64,000 nt of DNA from Cymbomonas tetramitiformis (GCA_001247695.2 LGRX02033521.1:1-64000), one strand, 5' to 3'; shown: positions 11,040-21,785, counted from the stretch's first letter. Notes: generated by a model not told the origin, from the sequence alone. Numbers and translations are program-made.

Positions 11040-11820
11040 ATATACCTGTAATATACCAGATACGTATTGCGGACATATTGTAAGTATTATGCAATATGTG
11101 AGCAGCAGGGGGGTCTTACCCCTTTACCCCATGCAGTCATGTGTTGCATAATTCACTCTGATTGTAGACATATTGCACATGTACTAAAGATATTCTGCAT
11201 GAGGGAATGTTTCAATATGTGTTTAACACATATATTGCAAACGTGTTGAATGATTCATCTGATTGTAGACATATTGCACATGTACTAAAGATATTCTGCA
11301 TGAGGGAATGTTTCAATATGTGTTCAACATATATATTGCAAACGTGTTGAATGATTCATCTGATTGTAGACATATTGCACATGTATTGAACGATTCCTTA
11401 TGCGTGAATGTTTCAACATGTGTTCAACACATGTTCAGTACGTGTGTTGCAGGCGGTTGCAGACATATTGAACACCCCTCCAATCGTTTTGCCTTATTTC
11501 AATACATCGGGGCCCCAATTCAAAAAGCCCCCCAGAACCGACTTCTGCGATACGCGTCCAAATGCCGTGAAAACTTGTCCCCATAACGCTAGACCCTTCC
11601 TTAGATGATACCAAGTGCTAGTGGGTGAGTCTGACACCATTTGGGTGCCCATGCTAGCATACTCATTTTCGCTGTGTCCAGGCTGATCGCGGTTCAATAG
11701 TTTGGCCAATATGTTACACGTGTATTGGAATGTCCAGATATTAGCATACCGTCTCCAATATGCCTCCAATATGCCTCCAATACGTGTTCAACACGTGTAT
11801 TGAACCCGTCTAGAAACGTA
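11040..11820. repeat. Right subterminal motif array, with 106 bp tandem units
   Basis: Dense copies of ACATATTG, TATGTTG and GTGTATTGAA run from the transposase stop codon to about 11,815. From about 11,150 to 11,430 a unit of about 106 bp (starting ATTCATCTGATTGTAGACAT) is repeated about 2.6 times. The array mirrors 1-330 and supports this as the right end of the element. About 11,470-11,700 is a less repetitive interval with no gene. Confidence 0.65.
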
Positions 11821-12439
11821 GGGGTCGGAAAGGTCTTTTCAGGGCGAATCACATGCAAACGTTAGAAATACATGACACTTGATACCGATGACGTGATTGT
11901 CAACTGAAAAATGTTGATGGATGTGCACATCGTTAACAATGTAAGCCCTAATATTGACCCTATACCTCCAGGTATAATCTTACCAAGTGCTCAACATGCG
12001 GTTAGGGCTACTTATATTATTAGGGGTTTGTAACACTATGACACATGTGCCCTAGACGTGACTCATTATGGTCAAGCTAAAATAGAGTGCGTCTGGGGAA
12101 ATATTTAGAGCATCGTCGCAACATGGTTGCTCCCAAGTGCATGGCTGCATGCGGCTCGATAAGAGCTTTTCAAAACTGTCTTCAAAAGTGAATTTGAGTT
12201 ATTTGTCGCCGAGAAAAACAGTTTTGAGTGTTTGATGGACATGTCCATCAGCTGGCAGCTAAGGGGTTAAACCCTTTGCCTTCCCCTTTGCCTTTGACCT
12301 TCCGTTCGCAGCTTTACCATGTGCACCTCGCAGCGGTGGCACTTCGGATCCGGCGAAATGACGATGACGACCTGTCTCAGGTCTGATGACATCTCGATCG
12401 CGCGGAATCAGTTCCCACTTCGTGCCCAATAACGTTTAC
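11821..12439. other. Gene-free stretch
   Basis: Mixed-composition sequence between the CACTA element and the LTR-rich region. I see no long open frame, terminal repeat or RNA gene. The subterminal motif of the CACTA element is absent, which is why the element border is set near 11,820. Confidence 0.5.
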
Positions 12440-13506
12440 CCTTCCTATAGTAGGCTGGGTGACCGTCACCAGTAGACGGGAAACACCCGTTAGGTATTTA
12501 TGTTATCTCTCTTTTGATGAAGGGACTCTTTACCGTTCTAATATCGTAACCCTTAAATCAGGGTTTCTCTCTCTAGTTAGATATATATTACTGCCGGACT
12601 ATATATCTGCCAAGGGTTTTAACTGTATCTGTATTCTGCAGTATGCCTCACTGACTGCTAGTTTCGGGAGTTGCCAGAAAGGACAGGTTCTCCTGTAGGA
12701 TGCTTATTTCCACCGAAGCTGAGTAGGTGTTTGTTTCAGTTCCGTGACCACCTAGTTTGCCAGTCACCACCCTAGGTGGTGTGCTGGAAGTGACGCCCCG
12801 ACTGTCATTCCTATAGTTAGGGTGTATGATTGTCACCGGTCCCGGAACCCTAGATAGACTGATAAAACAGGATATATATATATATATATCCTGTGACTGT
12901 AACTGTGAAAATGCAGGTGTGCTGGCTTGCGGAATACTAAAGTCGGATAAAACAATAAGATGTCTGACTAAGTGTTTCGGGGGCCTGTGACACGGTGACA
13001 CAGACAACACTGCAAGTGAGATCCAGGCGAGGGTGACACAAAGGGTGCACCACTGCTCCCCCCCTAGGGGGGGGAAAGTCAGCATCCCCGTGATAGACCC
13101 CGAACATATAACGGGAAGACTGAGTATTCTCACCGGTTATCTATTCTGATTATCTGTCTCACCGAATATACAGTCCAGCTGATATATTCAGCAATATATG
13201 CATACTCGATTACATAAAGTATGCATATATTGGATATCGATTATATATCATGTGCCGCATCCAAAGATATTGCATGAGCATTACAACACTGATCATCTAC
13301 CATGCGGGTATATATATATATACGAAGTTTATATACTTCGTATAGATATATCCGTTATCCAACGGTGTCGCAGCGCCAGCGCTCCATCTGATACTGCATC
13401 CGCTGCGCATGGCGCACATGTATTTACAGCCTTCGTCGCTAAACTGCATAAACGCAGTGGCAATTCGTGCGGACATTTCTGAGTTTATATGCATTGTGTG
13501 GACGCG
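12440..13506. mobile_element. LTR-derived fragments
   Basis: A PPT-like GGTGG followed by TGTGCTGGAAGTG at about 12,775-12,795 looks like the start of a + oriented LTR of the A/B/C type. On the minus strand, sequence ending near 13,092 (TATCACGGGGATGC, C-tract, GTGTCACC) resembles the start of the LTRs of elements E and F. Neither has an identified partner, so these are probably solo or truncated LTRs. An 18 bp TA run lies at about 12,870-12,890 and a short palindrome (ATACGAAG/CTTCGTAT) at about 13,320-13,345. No coding sequence is supported. Confidence 0.4.
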
Positions 13507-13511
13507 CATAC

Positions 13512-13774
13512 TACTGGAATATCCCGGTTCACGGATATCAGACAGTCCTGGAACCAATATAGATAAAACTCTCATAAGAAAATAAACCCTAAGCTAGATA
13601 TACCCGGAACGGTCACGGAGTCGGAACGGTCTCGGTCCTAGCTACCTGTGACACTCGGTGTGTCACAGCACGGGCTTGCGGATCAGTCACAGGTCCAGTG
13701 TTGGCTACCTAGGAATCTGTCATAGGGGCCTGCACCGGGACTCCCGGTCAGGGCTGGCTATACAGATTTCAGCA
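13512..13774 (-). repeat. 3' LTR of element C
   Basis: Nearly identical over 263 bp to 20,338-20,600, with CATAC just outside. On the minus strand it begins TGCTGAAATCTG. Confidence 0.85.
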
Positions 13775-14453
13775 CACCACCCCAGCACTGTGGGTGGTGA
13801 CTGACAGGTAAGTCAGAGAAGTTAAGATAAGTTAGGGTAGGAGCTAGGGTGACAAGTCCTAACTAATAATCCAACTGTGTTATTCTGATACACAAATTGG
13901 AACCCTCTAGCCGGCACACGAAGAGCAGAAACATACAGGCACTCAGGTCCTGCTAAACTATTGAAAAACACGTTGTCAGCAAGTCAGCTTGAAGAATTCA
14001 AAGGTGTCAAAGCAGAAACATAAACCAAATTGAAGACCATGTTGAGGTCAAAGTACATCTCAGCACACCACCACAGTGGTGTACTGCCAGAGCCAGAAGG
14101 AAAGCTACTCGGGGTCAAAGTTCAGAGTGGTACCGTCACCACAATGTCCACGGTAGTAGCTTGCAGTACTGCTCTCCAGTAGGTCAGGCGGCCGGTGAAC
14201 CACCGTCGCAGCACCCAGGGAGTGCAGTACTGCACCCAGAGTGACGGGGTCCAGCTCGAAAATACCAGGGTAGATGCATAAATCCCCTCTGCACAGCACA
14301 GGCTGCGGTGCAGCCCGACCCGATACCTGCACAGAGTCGATGTCATTGGCCGCCGTGTAGGCGGCGGCTCCCACACCCATGATCGAGATGAAAAGGATAA
14401 AGGAGATAAAGTAAGGAAACCCCCACGGGCCCGCGTGTGCGGGGAAGCCCCAT

Positions 14454-15994
14454 AACGACGAGCGCTCGAAATTGGAAGACGCCACTCCTTCCAATTTTTT
14501 ATTTTTTTTGTTTTTGGTTTGAAATGCTTCCAAAATGATCATGAGTGACCGGAATGTCGTTGGTTCATCGCCGGGTGCCCCGTACGGCCGTGTGTCGCTT
14601 GAATTGGATAGGGTTTCCTTACGTATGTACCCGACTAACCCGTGATAGTGCGAAACAGATAGCAAGTTCGGAGTGGTTTGAGTTATAGTTTGTTATATGC
14701 TTATGAAATGCTTCCAAAATGACCTGAGGGCGCGCAGAACTTCACCCGCCTCCGAAGGCGACAGCGATGATACTGATATGGAGATGGATCTTGCCACTCG
14801 CAGTCGGAGTCGGCAGGTTGCAGCGCGCAAGAAGAAGCCTGGAAAGCAGCCAAAACAGCATAAACAGCCCAGCAGCAGTGAGGGCACGGATGATGGCGAC
14901 GATGAGCACTCCTCCGGTGTTGACGAGAGTCTATATGACCGTGGGATGCGTTTGGCATCGCAGAAGGAACACTTGGCAGCCGACTACCGGTTCGAGGACA
15001 TGACTGTGGGCAGCTATGCCGTGACCGTTGCAGGCGGGGAAGCCAGCGACAAGTGTTGGTTCAACGTTATGCTCCCGGACGGCGGTAAGTCACTCCCACT
15101 CCATTTCGTGGAGGTGGTGGGGCAGCATGCCTCACGGAAGGAGATAACCTGGCAGTTCTGGTTGCCAGCACAGTCACGGAGAACGTTCGAGACGGTAGAA
15201 CAACTCTGTGAGGCTGGAGCTTTCGTACGGGGTGCCCGCACCCTTCGCATGAAGTCTACATTTGACGTGAACGAGGTGTTGACATGCTGGGATGAGACCG
15301 CAAAATCTGGTGTTCAAGGCGGAATTCCAGGTTGTGAGGAGAAAGCTGAGCTTTTAAAAGCACTGCTGGAGAACTCTGAAGAGTAAATAAGTGCAGTCAA
15401 GAGTTCGTATGTGCATGCATGTACACATGTGGTTGTGCTTACACCCTAAATTGGTGTTACCACTTAGGGTTTCCCCCGCTAGAGGGCCATTTGCTCCAGA
15501 AATCTGCACGGAGATGCAAGTGCTTGATAGTTTATTTGTTCAAATATGTTTTATGGCAAACTACATTATAACATAGCACGTGACGGGTCCATTAGCAAGA
15601 ACCTTTACATATGTTACCCGCCCTTTGTGAATACGCGTGTGATAAAGCATAGGGTTTGAGGGGGGTTTTGGCAAAATTGTGCTGAAATCGATGAAAATAT
15701 CAAACATACGATTATAAACAGGTACATATTTTTCCCTTTTTACTTCCATTTTATAACCTTTAATCTCGATCTAATACCATATGTGGATTTTTGGAACACT
15801 CCTCAATATGCCTAAGAGTCACGCGTAAGAATTCTGAAAACCCCGCCTCATACGATGAGAAAAACTTCCAAAATTATAACCACCCTATTTTTTGGGCATG
15901 ATATGTTTAAAATAATGTAAAAAACATCAAAACAATGACCTTCAAAAAATCTTCCAATTTAGAGCGCATCTTCCAATTAAGAGCGATCGTCGTT
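14454..15994 (+). mobile_element. TIR DNA element with 4 bp target duplication, inside gag of element C
   Basis: The left end (AACGACGAGCGCTCGAAATT from 14,454) and the reverse complement of the right end (AACGACGATCGCTCTTAATT ending 15,994) form an imperfect terminal inverted repeat of at least 25 bp. CCAT flanks it on both sides (14,450-14,453 and 15,995-15,998). Removing the element with one CCAT copy leaves the minus-strand gag frame open across the junction (Pro-Pro-Trp then Gly-Phe-Pro), so the borders are well supported. A 4 bp duplication that is not TTAA does not point to a common superfamily. The element carries one ORF on + (14,697-15,386). Confidence 0.7.
14697..15386 (+). CDS. 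Hypothetical protein carried by the 4-bp-TSD TIR element
   Basis: A 229-codon ORF lies entirely inside the TIR element. The N-terminal 80 residues are polar and low-complexity: Ser/Asp-rich, then Arg/Lys-rich around residues 35-60 (RSRSRQ, ARKKKPGKQPKQHKQ), resembling a nuclear or DNA-contacting tail. From about residue 90 it looks globular (YRFEDMTVGSYAVTVAGGE, WFNVMLPDGGKSLPLHFVEV, ITWQFWLPAQ), possibly a small beta-rich domain. I recognise no family and no transposase catalytic triad. The TTG/ATG pair near 14,697-14,706 makes the exact start uncertain. It may be the element's own DNA-binding protein or a captured gene. Confidence 0.5.
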   Translation: MLMKCFQNDLRARRTSPASEGDSDDTDMEMDLATRSRSRQVAARKKKPGKQPKQHKQPSSSEGTDDGDDEHSSGVDESLYDRGMRLASQKEHLAADYRFEDMTVGSYAVTVAGGEASDKCWFNVMLPDGGKSLPLHFVEVVGQHASRKEITWQFWLPAQSRRTFETVEQLCEAGAFVRGARTLRMKSTFDVNEVLTCWDETAKSGVQGGIPGCEEKAELLKALLENSEE

Positions 15995-17226
15995 CCATGG
16001 CGGCTTGCCACATCCGTAGGTGCGGGAAGCACCACCAGACTCAGGCACGTGGGCTGCGGGCTCTGACGCATGATTGGCCGAGATGGCCGGAGCCCGCGGC
16101 TTGACGGCGAAGCTGCCGTCCGCAAAATCCTCGTAGTCGTCGGTGTCGTAGCCGGTCAAGTCAACCGGCGCAACCGCGGCGTGGTTGACAGTCTCCACAA
16201 CCCCCGCGAATTCACCGCCGACTTCTCCGTGGTGGTCACCCGCGTCGATTGAAGGGACACGGGCGGGCCGTAGCCGTAGAGCTCCAGGAGCTCTTTCTCA
16301 TTCTCCAAGACAGGCATAGCAGGGGCCGGCACGGCGGATGCCGATGCCGCCGCACCACCTGCCGGAACCTGCTCCTCCGGTGTGATACCTGCGCCTGCAG
16401 TGTCACACACCAGAGCCGAAGCCTGCGTCGCAATGCCCCCAGGCGGCGGGAAAGAGGCGTGAGTGTAATGTACCTTAGGCTCTACCGCCGCGTTGACCTC
16501 CGCCGCGAGGTCGTCCCGAGCCGCTGCAGGATGTCGTCACCGGACGTCCCCGCCACCGGCGTCACCGCGTCAACGGAGAAGCCGTAGGCCGACACGTCGA
16601 TGCCCCCCACAACACCCCCGCACAGCACCGCTGGCGGACCGTACGCCGTCGCCGCGCGGGCAAAAGCCTCAGCCCCATCATCCGCTGCCTCCTGAAAAAC
16701 AGCACACATGGCGAGTGCATGCACGCCATCCGCATCCTCCTCGTCGATGGGGACGCAGAAAGCCGCGGCTGAGGTGGGGGGATGTTGGCGACCGCCAAGA
16801 GGGCAGTCGCGGTAGAAGTGATAAAGGTCCTTACCAGTCTTCTTGCAGCGGGTACACAGCGGCTTAGCCCGCTGCTCGTCACGATCGTAGCCCACCGCCG
16901 GTGGGGATTGGACCCCCATGCGGAAGCCCCGCGGTGACTGCCCGCGCTGCTGCTGCCGGCGCTGCCCGTGCTGCCGCTGCGGCGGATCCCGTTGCTGTTG
17001 CACCACCGGCGGAGCCGCCCCGCACTGCCGCTGCACCAGCTCGGTCAACTCTTTGATCTTGTCCAGAAGTACCTGGTGCTCGCTGCTGGTGAGCAGAGCC
17101 GACGCGCCACCACCTGCGGGCTTGGCCAGGACGGCCTTCCCTACGTCCGTCTGCGCCCATGCCTGATAAATATCTACAACCAGAGAGCGCAAAGCACCGA
17201 GTGAAACCGCCGCGCCGCGAAACCTG
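15995..17226 (-). other. Middle segment of element C gag between its two insertions
   Basis: This is the interval carrying the Cys/His cluster of gag C. Two minus-strand frames are used (17192-16482, then a frame near 16,198-15,977 ending at the TIR element), so at least one frameshift has accumulated between about 16,200 and 16,480. A Tyr/Asp-rich stretch (DLTGYDTDDYEDFADG) lies near 16,120-16,160. Confidence 0.5.
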
Positions 17227-17403
17227 TGCTGGAATTGACACTACGACTAGTTCGTACAGTCTAGTGTCATTCCTGTATGGCATCTTCGGTGGTCAGCCTG
17301 TGTCACTCGTCTCGGGTATATATCGTTTGTATATCCGAGTTTAGTGATCCGTTGTTTCACCGTCGGCAGCGGGTCCCCACTGCCTGAGCTGCTGTTCCCA
17401 GCA
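17227..17403 (+). repeat. 5' LTR of element A
   Basis: 177 bp, nearly identical to 18,990-19,166, and directly followed by the primer-binding-site-like GGTTATGGTCCC. Confidence 0.8.
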
Positions 17404-17626
17404 GGTTATGGTCCCTCTCACGTTCGCGTGAACTGGATTTTAGAGCAGAATTTTATTTTATTTCCGCGCTATTTTTCAGTTGAGCGTTCCCACTCCTTGT
17501 GGGACGTTTGGAAGCAGATTCCGTCTATTTTCTGGAGGCGGCTGCTTACGGCTTTGGGTGATTACGACGGGGTGGACTCCTACGATTTTTGTTACGTTAT
17601 TTCATTTCGAGATCTCATTTTCTTTG

Positions 17627-18539
17627 ATGGATTCGCGGCAGATTTCTTCGAGTGAGGAGCTCTCGGCTCTTTTGGCATCTGATGACTCTGGATTGGCGAG
17701 AGTTTCGACTCTCAAGAGATCTCAGCTCATCTCTTTATGCTCTTCCATGCATGCGGCTATTTCGCATTTCCGTGGGGCGACTCAGATCTCAGCGGATTTT
17801 ACCGCGTATTCTCCGATAGTTTTGCACATCTTGGTGGCTAGTGAGCCACAAGTTGGTGGTGTCTCGTCCGAGACCGCTGGTTCTGGAATTTCGAACGAAA
17901 AGTTTTGCGAAGTAGGAGTGGACGATGCGCCGGCGATTTTGGCGTCCCAATCAGTTTCAACTCAGATTTCCACCACTAGACCCTCCCCTAGTGCCACTAG
18001 GGCGAGCGACACCGTGCGGCAGGCCCCTCCTGTCCGCGCGGAAGTTCACTATGTCCATGCACCTCCCATTGTACCTCCCTATATGGGCTCTGGGGTTGTT
18101 CGAAGTTATGAGGAGTATTTACCTAGTGAGGATGAGGATGAATCGGAGTACCCACTTGCTTGGGTATTTCCATGATTCCAGCAGCAGTTGTGAGGAGGAA
18201 GAGGAGCAAGATGGCCACTTGGCCGCTCCGCATTTTTCGTCCGATCGATTGGAACGGGATTATTCTCTGGACACAGGTTTTCAGGGAGAATCTTACGGTG
18301 GTGTTTTAGAGCCCCCACTTGGGGAAGAATTTTTACCACAACACGAGTTCAATGTTGACGCAGTTTCTTTTGAAGATGAGCCTACTGCGGACGATGAGAT
18401 CGAGTACACCGCAGAAGAGTGGGCTGCCTGGGAGGCAGGAGCCCACGATTCCGACGAAACTGGTGGTGCTGCTTTTTATGATGAAGAATCTTACTATGGG
18501 AAAGATGCTGACTTCGATTCTGGTGATGGCTACTATTAG
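17627..18539 (+). pseudogene. gag-like ORF of element A, with a frameshift
   Basis: The frame from the ATG at 17,627 (MDSRQISSSEELSALL) stops at 18,175. Coding character continues in another frame from about 18,150 (DSSSSCEEEEEQDGHLAAP) to the stop at 18,539 (DSGDGYY). One frame change near 18,150 would join them. The N-terminal part contains a predicted helical stretch (STLKRSQLISLCSSMHAAIS). The C-terminal half is strongly acidic and Tyr-rich. The protein has no zinc knuckle and no enzymatic motif, so the element probably depended on proteins supplied in trans. Confidence 0.45.
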
Positions 18540-18989
18540 TTTTCTAAATAGACAGGCGGTGCTCACGTTATCAATCTCCACCACTTGCTGTAGTTTTGGG
18601 CAGAAGAATGTTGCTGTGATTCTCACCACCAGCGGGCAACTTTATCAATTAAGACGAACATTTTTTATGGCAGGAGACCTTTATAGTTCGCAGAAGAATT
18701 AAAGCTAAACCGACAGGCAGAATTTCTTTTAGCATTCTCCATCACATGCAGACAGGCGAGATTTATCAGAGCGCCCACCACTAGCTGGCAGAGCATTAAT
18801 TATAGCCGACCGGAATTGGTCCTAGCAATTTCCTAGGCTTAGCAAGTATTTGTTATGCTAGCCTGACTTTCATCATGCCACCTGTGACTTTGCTAGCTGA
18901 CTAGAGTTGACATCTCTTTACATTCTCTGTAAACTCTAGTAGTTAGGGTGGTGAGTGTCACTAGCTGGTCCACCTCAGATGAGGTGGTG
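18540..18989 (+). other. 3' noncoding part of element A
   Basis: Non-coding sequence between the gag-like stop and the 3' LTR. It ends with a palindrome (CCACCTCAGATGAGGTGG) whose right half is the purine tract immediately before the LTR. Confidence 0.5.
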
Positions 18990-19166
18990 TGCTGGAATTG
19001 ACACTACGACTAGTTCGTACAGTCTAGTGTCATTCCTGTATGGCATCTTCGGTGGTCAGCCTGTGTCACTCATCTCGGGTATATATCGTTTGTATATCCG
19101 AGTTTAGTGATCCGTTGTTTCACCGTCGGCAGCGGGTCCCCACTGCCTGTTCAGCTGTTTCCAGCA
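18990..19166 (+). repeat. 3' LTR of element A
   Basis: Same length as, and nearly identical to, 17,227-17,403; preceded by GATGAGGTGG. Confidence 0.8.
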
Positions 19167-20337
19167 AGATCGGCCACCATGGGGTAACGCACCTTGACCG
19201 CGGCGTAGAATACCGGGTCAAGCCGGCTGTAGAGGCTGAGCTTCCTGGTGGCCTCGGTGGGGGTCCAGTCGGCGGCCTTGTTATCCCGCACCAAACGTTG
19301 TTCCCGAGCCAAAATCGGCTGCGGGTCAAGGTTTGCGGGATAACTAAGCGCGGCATGCTCCTGCTGGAAGGACTCCCGCAACGCCACCGGTGCGCTGCGC
19401 TTCACGATGTCCACCAGCGCACGCCGTCCATCTCGGTCGGCAGACGCGTCCGTACCCGTAAGCCAGACGTGGGCGTTGCTGTGCTTCTCGATGATAAGTC
19501 CAAGCACGTCGTACAGCAAGGCGTTCACCTTGCCCACCACCAGAGCCTGGGGGTCGTCAAGGTCGAACGAGACGAGGTCCAGCCCAGCGGACTCAAACTC
19601 CGTACGTAGCCGAACCACCACATCGGAGAGGAGACCCGCGTCAGAAGTGCCGCTGAAATAATGCTTCTTGTCGCCAAGGATATCCTCGCGGATACCCTTG
19701 GCCCATGTCCGATGGAGCCGCCCCTTGTAGACCTCGTCCACAAGCTTGGACTGCTCCTGCAGGTACTTCCTCGTCGCAACGTCGGCGTCGGTGTTGGAAG
19801 TAGGGTCGGGGTTCGCAACAGCGGGTGATCTAGCCGTCGGCGTGTTGCGAACCGCGTCAGTGAGCCTCAGCGAGGCGTCGATGTCGGAGTCCCTCGTGAG
19901 GGACCGTTTCGCTCGTGTGGAAACACCCATAACTCTGAAAGCCTGATGGGAGATGGTACGCTGGGGCGCGTTCGGGTAATGTCGTGGGGAAGATGCGACG
20001 CCACAATTACGGAAAGAGCGGTAGAGCCATGCGAGCGAGGGGCACTGGAAGACGTCGTCGAGGTCGAAGGTGCTGCAGCCACCAGCCCAAAAATCGGTAG
20101 CAAGCGGGATCAGGGCAAGCGTAATACCGTAAATGGACATTGCGCCAACGAAGCCCGGTCCTGGTCGAATCCCCATAGCTGCGGCTCAAGTCGCTCACCG
20201 CAAACAGCTCATCTCAAAATTCCCACTCGTACCCAAACGCGCCGTTGCGCACCACCTCTCAAAGCGGTTGTTTTAGCCAATCATGGGTTCATGGCCAAAG
20301 TAGCTGTGGAAAAATAGCGTGGAATGGGTCCACGACC

Positions 20338-20600
20338 TACTGGAATATCCCGGTTCACGGATATCAGACAGTCCTGGAACCAATATAGATAAAACTCTCA
20401 TAAGAAAATAAACCCTAAGCTAGATATACCCGGAACGGTCACGGAGTCGGAACGGTCTCGGTCCTAGCTACCTGTGACACTCGGTGTGTCACAGCACGGG
20501 CTTACGGATCAGTCACAGGTCCAGTGTTGGCTACCTAGGAATCTGTCATAGGGGCCTGCACCGGGACTCCCGGTCAGGGCTGCCTATACAGATTTCAGCA
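20338..20600 (-). repeat. 5' LTR of element C
   Basis: Nearly identical to 13,512-13,774, with the CATAC duplication at 20,601-20,605. Confidence 0.85.
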
Positions 20601-20605
20601 CATAC

Positions 20606-21539
20606 ATGCTACAATTATAAAGATACGCAAGTGGCACAGCGTGCTTCCTTTTAATACATTTATATTTGCAGACGTCGTGCTCGCATGTCGCGATGCGATC
20701 TAGCGGTCTCCCTTCTACATCGTCTGCATGTCGAACACGCATGGTGCAATTGTGAAATACATATGCCCACAACTCGCTTCCTGTATCGCAACTGTCGAGC
20801 TTGCATGTCGGTTGGGATGCATCCACCGGGATTTCTGCCATGCGGATGGGAGACGATGCATGGGTGTATACAATTTCAAATAAAATTTCAATTATGATCA
20901 TCAAGCAAATATAAAAGCAAATGGAAATGCGCAGACATCCCGCACTGGAGGCATCGCGACAACGACATGCAAATGCGGCAGTTGCGATATGGAAACAAGT
21001 TGTGAGCTCGTGCCTTATAATATCAGCTATCGATACATACTCCATGCATTGGCTAGGGATCGAAAGTCGTGATATGATATAAATTGTAAACGTGTACTGT
21101 ATAATTGAAGAGGCACCGAAAGCAATGATGATACACTCGATATTGACAATAATTTTTATGCAATGCATCGTCATCTAGGTATTTTCGATACAACTTGACT
21201 TGTTTACCAATTCCAATACTTTCAACGTTGACACACACATATGAAGCGTCGTAGAGCGGGGTTTGATACAGTCATCACTAGTAATTAAATGGGAGATTTG
21301 CTGAAAAGAATTTGCGGTCGCGACGCGATAGATTTGAAGATATGGTACCCGCATACACCGTAGATTTGATAAAAGTTGTACCATACACCGTAGACTTGAA
21401 TAATCGTCAAACTCTTGAATAATCTACTTACTTTAGGTATATCGTGATCGTGCTCGTGCTCGCGAGGATTTCCAAATGTTCGCCGATCAACGAACATGAT
21501 CGTTGATCTGTTCACTTTCATCAACTAGGCGAGCAAAAA
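20606..21539. other. Gene-free, A/T-rich stretch between two LTR elements
   Basis: About 930 bp without a convincing open frame, terminal repeat or RNA gene. Small imperfect repeats occur (CATACACCGTAGA twice, near 21,353 and 21,383). This may be host sequence or very old element remains. Confidence 0.5.
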
Positions 21540-21785
21540 TGATCACGGGGAAGCCGATTTCCCCCCCACTGTATGGGGGCCTGCTTCTCCTAGTATCACC
21601 CCTTGCTGCGTGTGTCACTGGTCGTGTGTCACCGTATGACACTCACCTGCTAGAAAGCTCACTCCCGTAATCCTTCTATCAGTTTTGTTATCACCGGTTT
21701 CCCCCACTGCTTTCTGAGTCCCTGTTGCAGTGAAACTGTTATATATCTTCACAAATATATATACCCATTTTCACCTGTTCTATCA
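21540..21785 (+). repeat. 5' LTR of element E
   Basis: Nearly identical to 27,057-27,306 except for a few small indels (for example at the second base triplet and near CCCCACTGC/CCCAGCATTGC). Followed by GGTTATCGGTCCC. Confidence 0.8.

Larger units (their letters stand above)
1..11820 (+). mobile_element. CACTA (En/Spm-like) DNA transposon, left end outside window
   Basis: The block holds a Tnp2-type transposase gene on + and a divergent accessory gene on -, as in En/Spm elements that encode a transposase plus a DNA-binding protein. Both flanks (1-330 and about 11,040-11,820) are dense arrays of a short motif resembling subterminal repeats, which in En/Spm are binding sites for the accessory protein. 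The right border is placed where the motif stops, near 11,820. I found no clean CACTA...TAGTG terminal inverted repeat, and the left end lies outside the window, so both borders are approximate. Confidence 0.7.
17227..19166 (+). mobile_element. LTR retrotransposon A (short, non-autonomous), inserted in gag of element C
   Basis: Two 177 bp direct repeats (17,227-17,403 and 18,990-19,166) begin TGCTGGAATTGACAC and end TTCCCAGCA or TTTCCAGCA, giving the TG...CA inverted ends of an LTR. The 5' LTR is followed by GGTTATGGTCCC, a primer site matching the anticodon arm of initiator tRNA-Met. The 3' LTR is preceded by the purine-rich GATGAGGTGG. The internal part is only about 1.6 kb with a short acidic gag-like frame and no pol. 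No 5 bp duplication is evident, although the flanking gag frame of element C joins in frame across the element. Confidence 0.75.
14105..19930 (-). pseudogene. gag of element C, split by two insertions
   Basis: Coding segments on the minus strand are 19930 to about 19167, about 17226-15995, and about 14453-14105. The start is taken as the ATG at 19930 (MGVSTRAKRSLTRD). The first part is an alpha-helical gag core with GDKKHYFSGTSD and GRRALVDIVKRSAPV, matching FSGSE and GKRALLEITKRLLPP in the gag of element B. The second part has a Pro/Gln/Arg-rich stretch and a Cys/His cluster (CTRCKKTGKDLYHFYRDC, about 16,800-16,860), probably a divergent nucleocapsid knuckle. The third has a hydrophobic helix (YFISFILFISIMGVGAAAY) and ends at 14,105. 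Both breaks join in frame if the insertions are ignored. No pol domain follows. Confidence 0.7.
13512..20600 (-). mobile_element. LTR retrotransposon C (gag-only), carrying two younger insertions
   Basis: Two near-identical 263 bp LTRs (13,512-13,774 and 20,338-20,600) are flanked by the 5 bp duplication CATAC (13,507-13,511 and 20,601-20,605). On the minus strand the LTR starts TGCTGAAATC and ends TTCCAGTA. The next bases, GGTCGTGGACCCATTCC, resemble the half-tRNA primer site of copia. A purine-rich GGGGTGGTG precedes the 3' LTR. The internal region encodes gag on the minus strand but shows no protease, integrase or reverse transcriptase. Element A and a TIR element are inserted in it. Without them it would be about 3.6 kb. 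Confidence 0.85.

Noticed and set aside
11600..11630. TAGTG at about 11,620 as a possible CACTA terminal repeat
   Set aside because: Subterminal motifs continue for another 190 bp beyond it and no matching CACTA end is available at the left.
12648..13133. Minus-strand open frame of 161 codons
   Set aside because: Lies over LTR-like fragments and a TA microsatellite; no coding character or similarity.
19040..20317. Several + strand frames of 66-189 codons
   Set aside because: Antisense shadows of the element C gag, which has helical gag motifs shared with element B.
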